NCBI RefSeq assembly: GCF_023101765.2
Contig: NC_064236.1
Location: forward strand, 21,574,571-21,638,570
Direction: 5' to 3'
Length of the DNA: 64,000 nucleotides
From: Spodoptera frugiperda
Lineage: Eukaryota > Arthropoda > Insecta > Lepidoptera > Noctuidae
The translations under genes and the position numbers were made by a program. Positions 23,260 through 36,172 of the stretch are shown here, in pieces. Below the pieces are notes generated by a model. It saw only the letters and a list, made by a program, of their open reading frames with translations. It made no database searches and had not been told where the DNA came from. Position 1 is the stretch's first letter. Each line of letters begins with the position of its first letter.

Positions 23260-25453
23260 GCTATAACTACAAAGTAAATGTTTATCCAGAAGATAAAAAC
23301 GCTTGGAGGTAAGCTGGTCCGGCTCCACAGGGTAACGAAGGAAAAAACTAATTCCAATAATGTAATAATATAACCATGTTATTTCAATGTCTTCTAAAAT
23401 GTAATCAGCTAAAATTGAATTAGGCTAGTAGAATGCACTTGTGTCAGCTTGGAGTTGTCATGCTCACTCAAAGGTCTCATTGGCGGTGGCACGGGCATTG
23501 GATCGCTCGATTCCCTGCAATATGGTTGAGTTGGGCGGTGCTGGTGTACGTGTCATGTTCGTAAACGGTCGCGCTGTCAACTGGGACTGGTCAGCTCCAG
23601 ACTTCATTCATTTTGTTGTTCTCAAGGTTATTTTCTTTTTCTATCACTTTGACTGAATATTAGTTTTACATTGTTTTCACATAGTTGAAGCAATCGAAAC
23701 AATGTAACCAATAACTGTATTTTGAATCTGTTTGGAAAAGAGTAACCTATGGAGTTTCTTGCTCGTTCTTCTCCATGGGAATCTACACTTTGGAACGAGC
23801 AAATAGCTTCACTAGAAAACTGACCGACAAACAGACGTTATTAATATTATTATATTTGCTTTGACGTTCAAAAGTGTCTACCTGGTCTATTTGAAATAAA
23901 TAATTTTGACTTTGACTTATGTAAATAAAAGTTAAAAGTAGCCTGTAACTACTGTAAGTAGCACTAAGTAGCACTGCTAACCTGTAAATTTTTCTTAATG
24001 TTTTTCAACAATACATTAGCTCGAAGGCTCAAAACGTTTAGCAGCTGAAATGAATTACTTCAATCCAAAAACTTGAGGTCGAACCAAGTTTTTGACTAAC
24101 TAAAATTAAAAATACTAAATCTAACTAAAAAAAAATAACGAACTTTTTGTTCAACAACAGTGTCTGTTGATGTCAATTGCACGAAACCGTCGGTGACTGC
24201 GAAGTGAACAATGTGTCATCCAAGGTCGATGATTAGCAAAAAATCACCCCTTACAAATGTATTTGTAATAACAATGAAATTAGACACACAACGCCCTACC
24301 GTTTTATAGGGCCCATGACTATAGAAAGAACTGGAATAGAATGTTTTGTTCGCCATTTGTTTTCGAAAAGCGCGATATTTTGGTTTAAGTGTTGGGTCTG
24401 TGATTTTATTTATTTTTTATATATAATATCTGTTTGATACTCAAATAATAATAAAATAAAAAATATATTATTCTTTTATAGTGAGTTTTTGTGTGAAATT
24501 AGAATCTCGATAAAGAGGATTATGAGTCAAGAAAATAGACAAATGTATGTATGGAACAAATGAATTTTCTGTTAACTTTCCTATTTGAATATAATATTTA
24601 TTTTGTTTAAGCTCAAGAGATATTGGTCTGAAGTTGTTAAGAGTATAATTACCGGGTGTTTACTCATATTTAGGTAGTGTATACATATTTCTCTTATACA
24701 CAACATAAATGATAGAAATAAGAAAATATATATATAACTTTCGTAAAATATTAAAATCATATCATCATAATCTACTGCATTTTTAGGACCAAACAAGATT
24801 TGGAACGCAAAATATTTCTTATCCAAAGTCTAACAATCCAAGGAGCCAACAAATGGCCATGCAGGTCGTGCAACCACTCACACATCTCACATCTAATTTA
24901 TCAAAAATGCCAACGCAAATTGAACTCTATCGCCTTGAATTTAAAACACACACAATTTTCAAAAGTAATTTGCTAACATTTGGTAGGGTTATAGAAATAA
25001 GTTTTAGGGTGTATAATCGATTATGTTATATTATATCTCGTTACGAGATGAGGGGTGAGCAGAGAGGTCACGATTATTAGTTTTTGATCGTGTTAATTCT
25101 GTGCTCTTAAATTTATCTGATCGAGTTCTTTTAACAATTAGATGGTAGTGCAGTTGCTGTGGGTATAATCAAATTATCATAATTGTTTTATTTTGCTTGT
25201 TTTATTGTGAGACTTTTTCGAAAGGGTGTTTGGTCAGACATCGTCGTGTATTAATGTGGTATTCAAGGTGATAATGAAAGATGAATTAGCTAGGCGGTGT
25301 TTCTATACTAGTATGACACACAATGCTTAAGGTCAGTAACGTAGGCCGCCTGATGGAAGGCGTTCACCGTAGGCCAAGTACCTGCAACATCATGCAAGAA
25401 ACTGATTAACTACGCTATTATAAGTTTTTAAACTGACATGGTCACTAACACTA
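23260..25453. other. No supported gene; one LINE 3'-tail fragment
   Basis: Beyond the 5' truncation of the LINE I find no domain. The piece at about 23843-23925 (ttgctttgacgttcaaaag through ttttgactttgactt) matches 33395-33475 in reverse orientation and is the 3' tail of a LINE. A 71-codon frame at 23441-23656 has no recognisable motif. Confidence 0.45.
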
Positions 25454-25619
25454 GAATTGAAACTTACTACTAAAACGGGATATTTACCATGTTTTTCAAT
25501 TTGTATGAGCTTCGTGAATCCAGTTTATCCGTGATCATGGCGCTTGCAACAGTGCCGAAATATCGGAAGCTCATAAAAATTGAAAAACATGGTAAATATT
25601 CCGTTTTAAGTTCCAATTC
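25454..25619 (+). mobile_element. MITE X, copy 1
   Basis: The ends are imperfect inverted repeats (gaattgaaac… and …gttccaattc). Inside them the words gatatttaccatgtttttca and tgaaaaacatggtaaatatt face each other around a centre with catggcgcttgcaacagtgc. A second copy is at 39904-40050 with the centre in the opposite orientation. Confidence 0.7.
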
Positions 25620-26305
25620 AACTGCGCTATTGTTCTCGGGAAAGAAATACTCAACGAGTTAGGTACCTTTTATAAAAAAAAATACGGTTCTGCTATTGTT
25701 AAGTGTTTAAAAGTAACCTATAACACTTACAACATCGGTGGCTTTACGAGTGCGTTGTCAACTATTGAGAAATTAAATGGTTATCGAAAGCAAACAACTA
25801 TTACTCTTCTCTCAAGTGATCCATGTGCTCGTTTGACTCCCTTTTCCATTAAATACCCCTGACGTCACATCAACTGTAATATATAAATAAACTATCTACA
25901 ATTTAATTTCATTAAAAAGTTTACACACATTTCTAGGTTCCAAGATCAAAATAGGATCATAGAACCCCTCGGTCTGTCGGTGATCCTCACAAATACTCTT
26001 ACGTCACCCGTAGTTATGTCAAAATGTTGCCAGTAAGCCAATAACAGCCTCTGATAAAGTTGCCAGATTGAAAAAGTATTTGCGGCTGTCAGGGATTTGA
26101 TATGATCGGAAGTTCGGAATGAATCCAATTGAACGTAATTGAAATGTTTTCGCTACTCTTTTTACTTTTATAGATTTAATATTATTGACCAGTTTAGATC
26201 TGACATTATTTTCCTGTTAACAGTTACCGAAAAGATTTTAATAATTTAGGTAAATTGCTTGTGAGCTACACAAGTGTAACTTGGACAGAACATCCAATTA
26301 TTTAT
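25620..26305. other. Non-coding stretch, nothing recognised
   Basis: No motif or repeat edge seen. The 60-codon minus frame at 25946-26128 is not supported. Confidence 0.4.
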
Positions 26306-26482
26306 AATCACAATAATGTTATAAATGTGAAAGTTTGTTTGTTCGGATGTTTGTCCGTTAATCATGCTGAAACTACAGAACGAATTGTGATGAAATTTGG
26401 TATACAAACAGGGTATGAGCGGACTTGAGTGACAGGACTTTTTATCCCACGGAAACGCAGACGAAGCCACTGGCAGAAGTTA
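26306..26482 (+). mobile_element. Helitron-like fragment
   Basis: ataaatgtgaaagtttgttt, a diverged middle with gatgaaatttggtatacaaa, and the end ccactggcagaagttag follow the order of a common moth Helitron. The terminal CTAG has decayed to TTAG. The 5' TC end is not clear. Confidence 0.55.
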
Positions 26483-28258
26483 GTATTTTAATATCTACAT
26501 AAAGTAATTTAGACATTAGAAACTCCACGTATAATATATAATATCGCAGCCAGGCACAAAAATAGTGGAAAACATAAATTAATTTAATGTTTCGTTAAAG
26601 AAATGAGTTTACGATACACACTCTGCACCTACTGTCAGATCTTGCGTTATACCGTATGGAGAAACCTCTTATGACTTTATTTAAACCACATATTTTTTAT
26701 TATCTTGGCTGACGATATACGAAAAATGAACGAAATAGGATCAGTAGGTAAGCCAAAAAATGCATTATTCTCGAGCAAATTTGAAATGAACACTCTTTAT
26801 AAATACGGCATTATAACAGCCGCGCCGCATGTCCGTAACATTCCTAGACAACCTACAACAATGCAGCTCTTTTGTGCAAGGTGCATGGAGCTATACACAC
26901 ATCTTATATCAAACAGTGACTGAGTGAGTATTTAATAAGTAATAAATCGAGTGATTTATTTAATTATTTATTTCGTTCGTATTTTTTTATATGTTGAAAT
27001 ATTTAGTTGTGTTATTATGCTTCTGGGGGCGAGTATTCAATTCAATTCAAATCATTTATTTCAGACTTATTGTGTCCATAAATGTTAGTAGTAACAAGAA
27101 AACTTAAAGTAATTAGAAACAAATATATTTTAATCATATGACTGATCTCCATACTGTATTTTTATATACGGTATTCGGTTTTTTCTTTGAAAGACACGCA
27201 TCTATCAAATCTTTCAGTTTCAGTGTCGTCCGTAAAAAATCATATACTTATACGTAGTCAAAGTGATGGATGAGTGGAAGGCCGCGCTCTGTGAATACTC
27301 TCACATTATTCGATCATAATTTTACGTTATAAGAACCGAAAAATCTGGAACGTAATATTAATACTTAAATGTAAAAAATAAAATGTAAGACAAAAATCTA
27401 ATCTTATCTAAGAAAGATTTGATTACTTATGTTTTACTGTCTCCGCTTAAATCCTAGAAAATTATCAATTGAAATTACGGAATTAGACGAAAGTTCAAAC
27501 TAACTAACTGCAAAAGATAAGATTGTGTTTAGACAATTCGGAAAGACAATAAATGTTTTGGACAGTTTCGAATTGATCACATTTCAGAAAAAAAATTGAC
27601 AATGTACATTTCTTATTTATTTTACTTTGACAATTTTTAACTACAGGATAAGTGCGGATGTATCTCTGAGTAAAATGTCCAAAAACTCGATACACAAAAA
27701 CAGACGACGAACTCACGGCCCATACAATCCTTGTCCAAACACGGGCCTCGGGGGACCCCGGCTACCCGGGTAGAACCCAACAGAGACCGCACCAGATCAA
27801 AGGCACCATAAAAATCCAACTAAGTACATTATTATACCCGTGAAATGCCTACATCTGTTGTTTTTTTCCTATTAGACACATATAAGCATTGATCTACCGG
27901 TCACCCCTATTTAAGCAGCCCTCTCACTTTTAACAACTGATTACAAACTCTACGTAAACCCTATAGGGTTGAAATTATAATGTTTATCTGTAGCATGTTT
28001 TTTCATCGCAATTTACACTCTACTTAAAAAGAATTAAGAGCAATTTTTGGGGTAACAGTTGGGTTGCACTGGGTCAAGTCGGTGCCGATTTAATTTCACT
28101 TGTTCCCCTGATCTGATTACGTTGTGTGCGAACGTGTGACGTTTCGCTTTTGCCTTTAGGCGGATCAGCGGCAGATTTACTTAAACCGATTGAAGATTGA
28201 AGCTTTAAATAATATTTAATAATCTTCTCTCAAATATTACGCGCTGGTCGTGTACGTA
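26483..28258. other. No gene; probable LINE 3' tail
   Basis: At 27038-27075 the sequence attcaattcaattcaaatca, followed by tttatttcaga, looks like a reversed LINE 3' tail. The remaining sequence shows no domain or terminal repeat. Short minus frames around 27504-27819 lack motifs. Confidence 0.4.
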
Positions 28259-28316
28259 ACGTACTACGCCGTAGCACAGCGTAGCCTCATCAGACCGTAG
28301 CTACGGCGTAGTACGT
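28259..28316. repeat. GC-rich perfect inverted repeat with CTACG words
   Basis: acgtactacgccgtagc (28259-28275) pairs perfectly with gctacggcgtagtacgt (28300-28316) around a 24-base loop. Further tactacg/ctacgg words continue to about 28345. This may be the core of a small palindromic element or a degenerate CTACG array. Confidence 0.7.
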
Positions 28317-30191
28317 CTACTACGCACAACTACGGCCTGAATATAAAAGTATCTATATTAAATTATAGTATTAAATGTCAAGGCTGAAAAAAATAAGTAT
28401 GTAATGTGAGTTATGAGGATTTGTGCTTGCTACTAATATACGAATCATTACATGTAATGTATGTTCACCTCTGTGTGTCCTTTACAAAATAACATACGAA
28501 TCTAAACATTAATTCTATTTTCATTATTACATTGTCTGTCGTTTGCCCTCACTCAAAGGCACTTTTACTTTTGCACGTAACCTGACGTTTAGAAGACGCA
28601 GCTAAAACAGGGAAAACGCATTAGGAGTTTGGTGCACAAATACGATTTATAATTTATGAGGTTAAAGCCGCGTTCTCTTAGATATTTATACAAAATTGGT
28701 TGGAGTGAGAATAAACGGAGTATAATACAAAGTGAAAAAATATAATGGCAATCCTAATGGGTGACTATCACAAAACATGAAAAATGAAGAACAGAATCTC
28801 TTTCAATGTAAATCTGGCTAACTATAGTATTGTTTACATTAATTTGCAAACGATCCAAAACCTGTTTAATGGATCCATATGTCCAGAAATGTACACCAAA
28901 CTTTACCAACATGTGTTTTCTACTCGATAATATTATTTAAAGTTCTTATGGTCGCGCAATAGAGTTGAAATTCGTTTGTCAGTTGCTTTATCGTCTGTGT
29001 ACACCGTTTGTTCGTTCTCCCTGCCATATTTCGATGTATTATTATGAGTATTATTTTTTTTATTTCGTGTTTTTGATCGGCGAGGGTTATTCATTCAAGT
29101 TGGGCCTCATTGTTTATTATTCCGTGTGATATTTATGAAGTGCATCGTTGATTTTCATGGCTTTGTGCATCATTCGCTCTGATTTTTAAGTGAATGTTCC
29201 TGTCGAGGGCTTGTCATTAAAAAGTAACATTTTGTTTGGTCGCACCTCACTGCTTTGTGACATATTATTAAGTATTGTAACAAATACATTTTATAGATTC
29301 ATTTTTAACATTGATATATACTAACTATTTTAGATTACAGTTTAGATAAATGAATCCATTGTTTAAAAGTATTCAAATATTTACCTTTCGCTAGTGCACT
29401 ACCCAAAGGAATATCTTTTGGTGCTGTAGGAATGAAGCATCATAAAATACGGTAAGCATTTCTTGGCTAAGTGCAGCAATTCATAGCGTACTTGAATTGT
29501 TTCTAAGATTTACTAGCGCTATCTAAGTTCATGCAGAGCGCAGGGGAGCCGATCCTTGCCAATGTAATAACAATCAAATATTATGTTTGCATTCGCAAAT
29601 TGGTATGTATTCCCAGCTAAGAATAGGGTCCCATTTCGGGCCTGTGGCTGTTGGGGCACTGAGATTATAATACCAGCGTATGTTGTTGTATTGTTATCTT
29701 TCGGGGGGTTTTGCTAAAACAGCATTCAATTGGCAAACGTTTGCATATTTTTCAAGCACTGTTTTTTTATTTTATTACTTCTAATCAATATAACCTAAAA
29801 ACAGTTTCCCGCCAAACAGAACGCGCCTTTGCGTTCGACATCCATCAAGGTTTTCCCTCCAAGATGGCGGCGTCGAGCAGCGTGACCGAGACAAATAACG
29901 TTCATTACAGCGACTCCAGCTTGTATTAAAACAATCGTGCGGCTAACTAACTCATTATTGTTGGTAACGACGCAATTACACTTAATATAGACGGCCGAGG
30001 CAGGGAAGTAAGGTTACAAGTAAAAAGTACAATGGACATGCTAGTGGACTAAAAGAAATTGTGCAGGGAACAAGAATGGTGTTGTTTAGATTTTCGATTG
30101 TGAATTATTATCTAAGAAACTTTGACGATTTTTGGGTTAACTAAGATTAATGAAAGTGGAAGTCTCATACACGTATACCGCCAGTCAAATT
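28317..30191. other. No supported gene; possible promoter-proximal motif
   Basis: Mostly AT-rich. At 29860 the sequence ccaagatggcggcgtc resembles the ATGGCGGC element often found at housekeeping starts. It opens a 21-codon frame (29864-29929), but no following exon is recognisable. Confidence 0.35.
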
Positions 30192-30402
30192 ATCTATAAT
30201 ATAAAAATAAGTCGGGTTTTCCTTCCTGACGCTATAACTCCAGAACGCACGAACCGATTTCCACGGTTTTGCATTCGTTGGAAAGGTCTCGGGCTCCGTG
30301 AGGTTTATAGCAATATAGAAAATTCAGGAAAAATCAAGGGAAAAGCAGGAAAACAGGGAAAATCATTGATGGCGAAACGGAGTTCGCCGGGTTTGCTATT
30401 TG
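30192..30402 (+). mobile_element. Helitron-like fragment
   Basis: gtcgggttttccttcctgac, then aacgcacgaaccgatttcc and the ending cggagttcgccgggtttgct match the layout of a short moth Helitron whose terminal CTAG has changed to CTAT (30399-30402). The 99-codon frame overlapping it is an artefact. Confidence 0.55.
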
Positions 30403-30582
30403 GTATAAAAATACCAAAACGAAGATATTGTAATACAAAATTATATTAGGTCATATTATGTTTTTAAAATAATTAATTAGAATAAGTTCAGCTATGTCCC
30501 GCCGTTGAGGCATACAATAATAAAATACAAATCAGATTTTTTTAGTCATATTAGTCTCTATACATAATTAAAATATTCCAAA

Positions 30583-30830
30583 CTAGCTTCTGCCCGCGAC
30601 TCCGTCCGCGTGGATGTTTTATTTCTCCATTTTGAATAACTTTGACAATGGCGTCTTATAAATATCTAATGGACCCAAATACGGCTAGGTCCAAAATAAT
30701 TAAGGAGATCCCTCTATTGAGCTACTGCTGTTAAGCTCGCGTTCTGAAGTATAAAACTGAAAATTAAGTTTATTTTTTCTACGTATTTTTTCAGGATAAG
30801 AAGTATCCTATTTTACGCCCAGGATAATAA
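30583..30830 (-). mobile_element. Helitron, same family as 3205-3535, 5' end missing
   Basis: The minus strand ends in CTAG (30583-30586) followed by T (30582 complement). The body is largely colinear with 3209-3430 (for example, ggacccaaatacgg and aaggagatccctctattgag). The 5' TC end cannot be found. Confidence 0.65.
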
Positions 30831-33268
30831 GGTATAATTGTATGTCCATATTTGAAGATTTTTATTTTTTAGCTATATTATAGTCACTTTTCTATTTACT
30901 CATAATGATATTTTTTATACTAAAAATAAAAATTAAATGTTTCAAAAGTCTACATACATATCAAAAAGATGAAAGTATTGTATATGTATTGAAATAACCG
31001 CTTTCACTACATGCATATGCATTAGTTATAAATAGACACCCCAATTTTAGTTTTAGTCTAGACTAGTAACTAGAACTGATAGGTATTTTGGTTAGTTTAT
31101 AGTCTAATTTAAACTCCGTCAGAGTTATCTTTAAATAATGTTAGGATATAGATTTTTTTTAATGAAACAAACTCAAACAGCAACAATAAACATACAAACA
31201 ACAAACAAAGCAATATGGCGTTCCGTTTACAAAATAGAAGCTGAACTTATTTATATTTTTGCATTCTCGCCCTCATTCCGCGCAGAGGCGTATGATCGCG
31301 CTTGGGTTTCTTCGCTTTCAAATTAAATAAATAATGCATACAATTTGTGAGCAATAAAGTTTGCAAAGTGTAGGTGTGTCGGCGTAGTGCGCTGAATTTC
31401 GCGCGCCGACCCGCTGGGAACAATAACGGTTGGCGGGCCGGTAAGATTGCGCTCTCGAACCGAACAAAGTGAACTTTTACGTGCCTTAGATACCCCTTGT
31501 ACTTATTTTGCGGCTTACTACTGTCTGTACTATACCGGTAGACATTTCTCAGTTTTAAGAGCACGGTTCGCGGCATTTGATATGGTTAGGTGACTTTACT
31601 GGCGATTTGTTTGGTGAATTTTTCAAGTTAAACATTAGAATAGCATCCTGTAAGATGTTTTTAATAATAACAGAAGCAGACCAACAATATACTTAGAACC
31701 TAGTTTACTCGATCGTCAGAATGTTTTCAATTTTATTAATATATCTGTTAATCATGATTATATAACACATACGTAATACGTATGGATTACCACTTATTGT
31801 ATCTCTTTCTAGCAATCTGCCAAAGCAAATATTCGACTATGAACTTCGTTTTTACACATAAATGAAGAAGAGGAAGTGTATAAAAAAAACAAAGAAAATA
31901 AATCGAAATAAAATCGTCAGCGTCATCTTAGGAGCCCGACTGCCGTACGTAAAGGTGTATTCACATTGGCGTACACTGAAGCATTGTCATAGTTTCGAGC
32001 ACGAACCCAAGTTTGAATAGCGCCGGTTCACTCCTATGTGGCTACTGCCTTTGTACTCCCGTTTACAATACATAAATAGTAAATATGTACACTTGTAAAC
32101 AAGCTTATAGGAAAGTTTTATTACACTTACGGTCAAAGTGTAGACGATATTTTAGTTGTTAAAGAACGGACTGGTTTCGGGTCACCTTTCTAGATTTAAG
32201 CAAATGTTTCTCACAGTGGGTCGGGTTATGCGGTGTGACAGATATCGGGGATTGTCGTCATGCTTTCTAGATTCTTTGGTGGCATGGTTTGATTTTGTGT
32301 CGGAGGTAAAAGGTTATATAGAGTTTAACCAACTGTTTGCCACAAGTAACAACACTAACTAATTAATAATGACTCATAATACCTACATTTCCCAGTGTAA
32401 AATATACACAATTCACCAATGTTAAAAGACCAGCGCAAAAAGGTTTTATTCTGGTTTTTGTATATCCTGTGGCGCACTGCGACTGTTACGGTACCACTCC
32501 ACGTGTACTTACTTTCAAACTAAACATTTTAATGCGGCAACATTTACTAAGCTGATAAGTTTAGAGCGAGATTATATCAACCTGAACCAAGTGAAACTTT
32601 ATTTTTCATAAAACAAAACAATATACTTAACTATATATGTAGGTATAGAACTTTGGTAACATTATTAAAGGCCTACCTTGTGGTCACAAGAGAGTATATA
32701 TCTCTACTCTTCTTGGCACTAGCTCTACTCATCTTGGCATTTCTTGGCATTATCTCTACTCTTCTTGGCACAATCAATCAACATAACATCTTACTGTCGG
32801 AAATTACGCCCCAACACTTATCCTTAGAAAGAGTAAAGTTCGCCAGCCAAAAGATTTGGAGATTGTGAAACACCTCTCTTGTAAAGAGGAGGCCTATAAT
32901 CCAGCAGTAGCAGCAGATAGAAGCACGGACTATTAATCAAACTGAAATAACAATACATTAACAGAAACACATTGTTTTCTAACCTTACCTTACCTAAAAC
33001 GAAAATAAAAATAGGTAAACAGCCGTTACACAAATTCTCAATAGATCCGTTTTCACGCAATGTGATCTACTTTATGTTGTTGTTTACATATTTATTGCCA
33101 TAAATAAATATGTGTGACTTCTCAGTTATGGCATGAACAGCGTATGGTAAGTAGAACGTCCCCAGAATATGTTATCGATCATATTTATACGACTATCGGC
33201 TATCTCCGGGTAGCTAAAGACTTGGTATACTGTACATCGCTGGTTTTAATAAATAGCAACTAGTACCT
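30831..33268. other. No supported gene; GC-rich patch and a LINE remnant
   Basis: A GC-rich patch at 31375-31465 (with gcgcgccgacccgctgg and ggttggcgggccgg) stands out from the AT-rich background and is crossed by frames on both strands without any motif. At 32878-32915 the words gaggaggcctataatccagcag resemble a widespread moth LINE 3' end. An imperfect tandem repeat of tctctactcttcttggca lies at 32700-32775. Confidence 0.4.
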
Positions 33269-33296
33269 ACTTATTGTATAGTACTATACAATAAGT
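33269..33296. repeat. Perfect 28-bp palindrome
   Basis: acttattgtatagt is followed directly by its reverse complement actatacaataagt, with no spacer. Its function is unknown. Confidence 0.85.
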
Positions 33297-33394
33297 CGTT
33301 TAAGCACAAAAAGTACATAAATTAAAGGCTAAATTCCTTAATTCAAACTTCTCCATAATTCGAAGTTATCACGAGGTCCCTAGAATATCAAAGT

Positions 33395-33475
33395 CAAAGT
33401 CAAATTTATTTATTTCAAATTGACCGAGAACAGGCACTTTTGAACGTCAAAGCAAATATAATAATATTAAGTGTA
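33395..33475 (-). repeat. LINE 3'-tail fragment
   Basis: aaagtcaaagtcaaatttat, then cacttttgaacgtcaaagc, is the reverse complement of the tail at 23843-23925. The repeated AAAGTC words are the tail repeats expected at LINE 3' ends. Confidence 0.55.
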
Positions 33476-35349
33476 CCAAACACATGGATATACGCTATAT
33501 ACATTTAGCTGAGCCCTGAAGTACAGAATTCAATACAAGCATGCAGCAACAATTTTTTTCATCGTTTATTATGTAGTATGTAAACATACCTCTTCTATAT
33601 ATTATCTATAAATACCAAAGCGCTTCCCGTCTGTTTTCACATAATTAAGCTGCGAAACAAAAAAACAAACTCCGGTCGGTACTACGACCGTAGTTTGAAT
33701 GACGAAGGTGCGCGCTACCTGAAAGGTTGACGCAAACGTTCTGCATTTACGAAATACGGGTAAAGGTGCTTTTCCACCAGAGATCTGCTATGCTACGTGC
33801 TATGGATGCGTTTAACTTCCGTCAATCGTATTCATTGGTACACATAGCTTAGCCCTGGCGCAGACAGACTAACCTAACCTAAGTGCTTGATATAAACTAA
33901 ACTATATATTTTTAAAATGCGTGTCATGGATGCATGCTATAGTTGCGTACTATGGATGGCTGATGGCTTCACTACTATCCATACATCGCATACTCGAGCT
34001 GCGCATTTTCCTCGCACAGTCATGGCTTAGTATCAGTGGAAACGGTCATATAGTTTCAAAGCTTATAGCTACATAGCATCATCATCTTTGGTGGAGAAGA
34101 ACCCTTAGGGTAGCTTTGAAGTCAATTCGAAGTATTTTATGCAGGATATTTTTGTACATTACAACATGTACGTAATTACGTATGTAGGTATACAAGTCGA
34201 GAGTACCGTGTATTGTAATTTTAATTGTTGTTTGTGTAATTTTAATGTGTGCGCGATGCGTTCTAGCATGTATTGCTTGATTCTTGTAACAAAAAGAAAG
34301 TGTGATGATTTTCAAAATATGTATGTGTGTATTGGTGTGGTCAAGTTGCTTCGAGTTATGTAGCATGTGGAAAACATTCAATAAATATAAGAGTATGTAT
34401 TTAAAAAAAGGTAAAATACACCAAGAATTCATGTTTGTTAAGTTGGAGTACTGGAAAGGGAAACAACTATTAATTATAGTTTAATGTTAGCTTAGATATA
34501 ATATATATAATATACGACACCTATATTTACCAATAAGATTGTAATGTTGCAATCTGATCAATCAGTATATAGGTACTTACTGTCGCAAACTCACCTGCCG
34601 TACTCGAAGAGACCTCAAGTACTAAAACTCACAAACCAATTCTCACAAAAGAGGACCACGTTCCAAACCCAGGTCAACTCCTCAGAAGACATTCGGAATT
34701 TTATTCACAATTTTTCTTTTTCCTGAAAAACAGAGGCAATGTACGAAAAACAAAAGTTTAACACAAATACATAAGTTACTAGATGCTTTGCGTTTTACGC
34801 ACCCAAGCCACGTCCCGCTGGGGTGGCCAGATGACAAAATGTAGTATAAAATACAACGCACGAATACAGTTTGCATGTTTCATAAACCATCAGAAATATG
34901 TGTTTAGTGTTCCGACGGTTTTGACTTTAGAATTTTGTGTTTCTCCTTTTTCCCTTATCGTTCTACACTGCGAATTCCGAGTACTGTCTATTTTAAACAT
35001 ATCGGAAAATATTTGTGTCTACTTATTTATTAATTAGAATAGAACGATCGAAACACCTATTACACTACTTAATATATTTAAGCCAGAGGTAAAAACAATC
35101 AAAAAAGGCCAAAATAAATAAATATACAAAATGAATCATTATAAGATACTAATGGTACTTCAACATTTCTGATAGAATTAATCTTCTCTCGCTCAAAAAC
35201 ACATCACACTCTGGCATAAAAACTGAAATGGATTTTAGGATTAAAAGAGTGATTTGTTTCCAGGATGTTTCAAAAATGTGAATTCTTGAAATTGTGAATG
35301 TGAATTTTGCGGGGCCACACCCGCCTTGGGTGGGACGAAAGGGAGTGTT
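33476..35349. other. Non-coding stretch, nothing recognised
   Basis: Frames of 60-116 codons on both strands overlap each other at 34082-34484 and 34544-35037 without any domain motif. The sequence is AT-rich with TACGTA-type words near 34165-34190. I see no repeat edge. Confidence 0.4.
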
Positions 35350-36092
35350 AAACTCGTCCATGAAGGGTTCCGTAGCAGCAAGTTTATGCCACATAATAGA
35401 AAAGTTATAAAATAACTTGGTTTTACAGTGTTTATATGAACGACAAACTAATATTTGCGTTTTTAGAAAATGTATTATTTCTTAAAAACTTATAATTCCA
35501 TTGAAATCTACAGCATATATTTTTTTAATTTTCTCACTCTCTTATTTTAAAAGTTAGAGGGGGGGGGAGAGTCCTATGCATAGACACAAATCATGAATAG
35601 GTTAGATGAAAAAAAAATGTTTGTATCAGTTCATTCAGTTCCATGAATGGAGTATCAGTTCCCTTTAATTTTTAAATTAATAATTTTTTATTCTAAATTC
35701 GAATAGCGGTTACCAGAATTCTATTCGTTTTTTTTTATTCGTTTTATGAAACGTTGCCCCACATTAGGATTTTCTCCTGTGTCGTGGGTGCGTTTACAAA
35801 CATACAAGTTCACATACACATGACACCCAGACCCGAAACAACAATTTGTGGATCACACAAAGAGTTGCTCCGTGCGGGAATCGAACCCGCTACCCGTTGC
35901 GCGGCAACCAGTGGCCCAGCCACCGCACCAACCGTGCAGTCGAATACATCAACTTACAAAGTTTCAACTATGTAGGCCCAACAGTTTCGAAAATAAATGG
36001 CTGTGACATACGGACGGACGGACAAACGGACAGACAGACATGACGAATCTGTAAGTGTTCCGTTTTTTACCATTTGGCTACGGAACCCTAAA
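35350..36092 (+). mobile_element. Repeat D, copy 1, split by a SINE B
   Basis: It starts near tgaagggttccgtagca and ends at ctacggaaccctaa, so the edges form a short inverted repeat. The body matches 54504-55060 (for example, ataaaataacttggttttac and tctcactctcttattttaaa). Close to the end there is a run of acggacggacaaacgg words. The SINE at 35752-35940 interrupts it: the undisturbed copy at about 54985-55030 continues across the gap. Confidence 0.65.
35752..35940 (-). mobile_element. tRNA-derived SINE B, copy 2, nested
   Basis: This is the reverse complement of the 13508-13672 unit. It has the B box (gggaatcgaacccgc), the gatcacacaaagagttgctc segment and, at the left, cgttgccccacattaggat, which is the SINE 3' part. 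It carries about 25 bp more in the middle than copy 1. It sits inside repeat D and is therefore younger than it. Confidence 0.8.
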
Positions 36093-36172
36093 AACACCCC
36101 GTTCCTACTCCTGCTTTGCGAGCAGGAGTACCGGTAAACCCGCTAGGTGGTCCATAGGTCCGGAACGGAAGA
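36093..36172 (+). repeat. Dispersed repeat E, truncated copy
   Basis: accccgttcctactcctgct, then ggtaaacccgctaggtggtc, corresponds to the 3' half of the 10871-11130 copy. It directly follows the end of repeat D. Confidence 0.65.

Noticed and set aside
22628..23266. Plus-strand frames of 72 and 138 codons
   Set aside because: They lie antisense to the well-supported RT frame and have no motifs.
34082..34484. 116-codon minus frame overlapping two plus frames
   Set aside because: Low complexity and histidine/threonine-rich, with no domain; overlap on both strands suggests composition effects.
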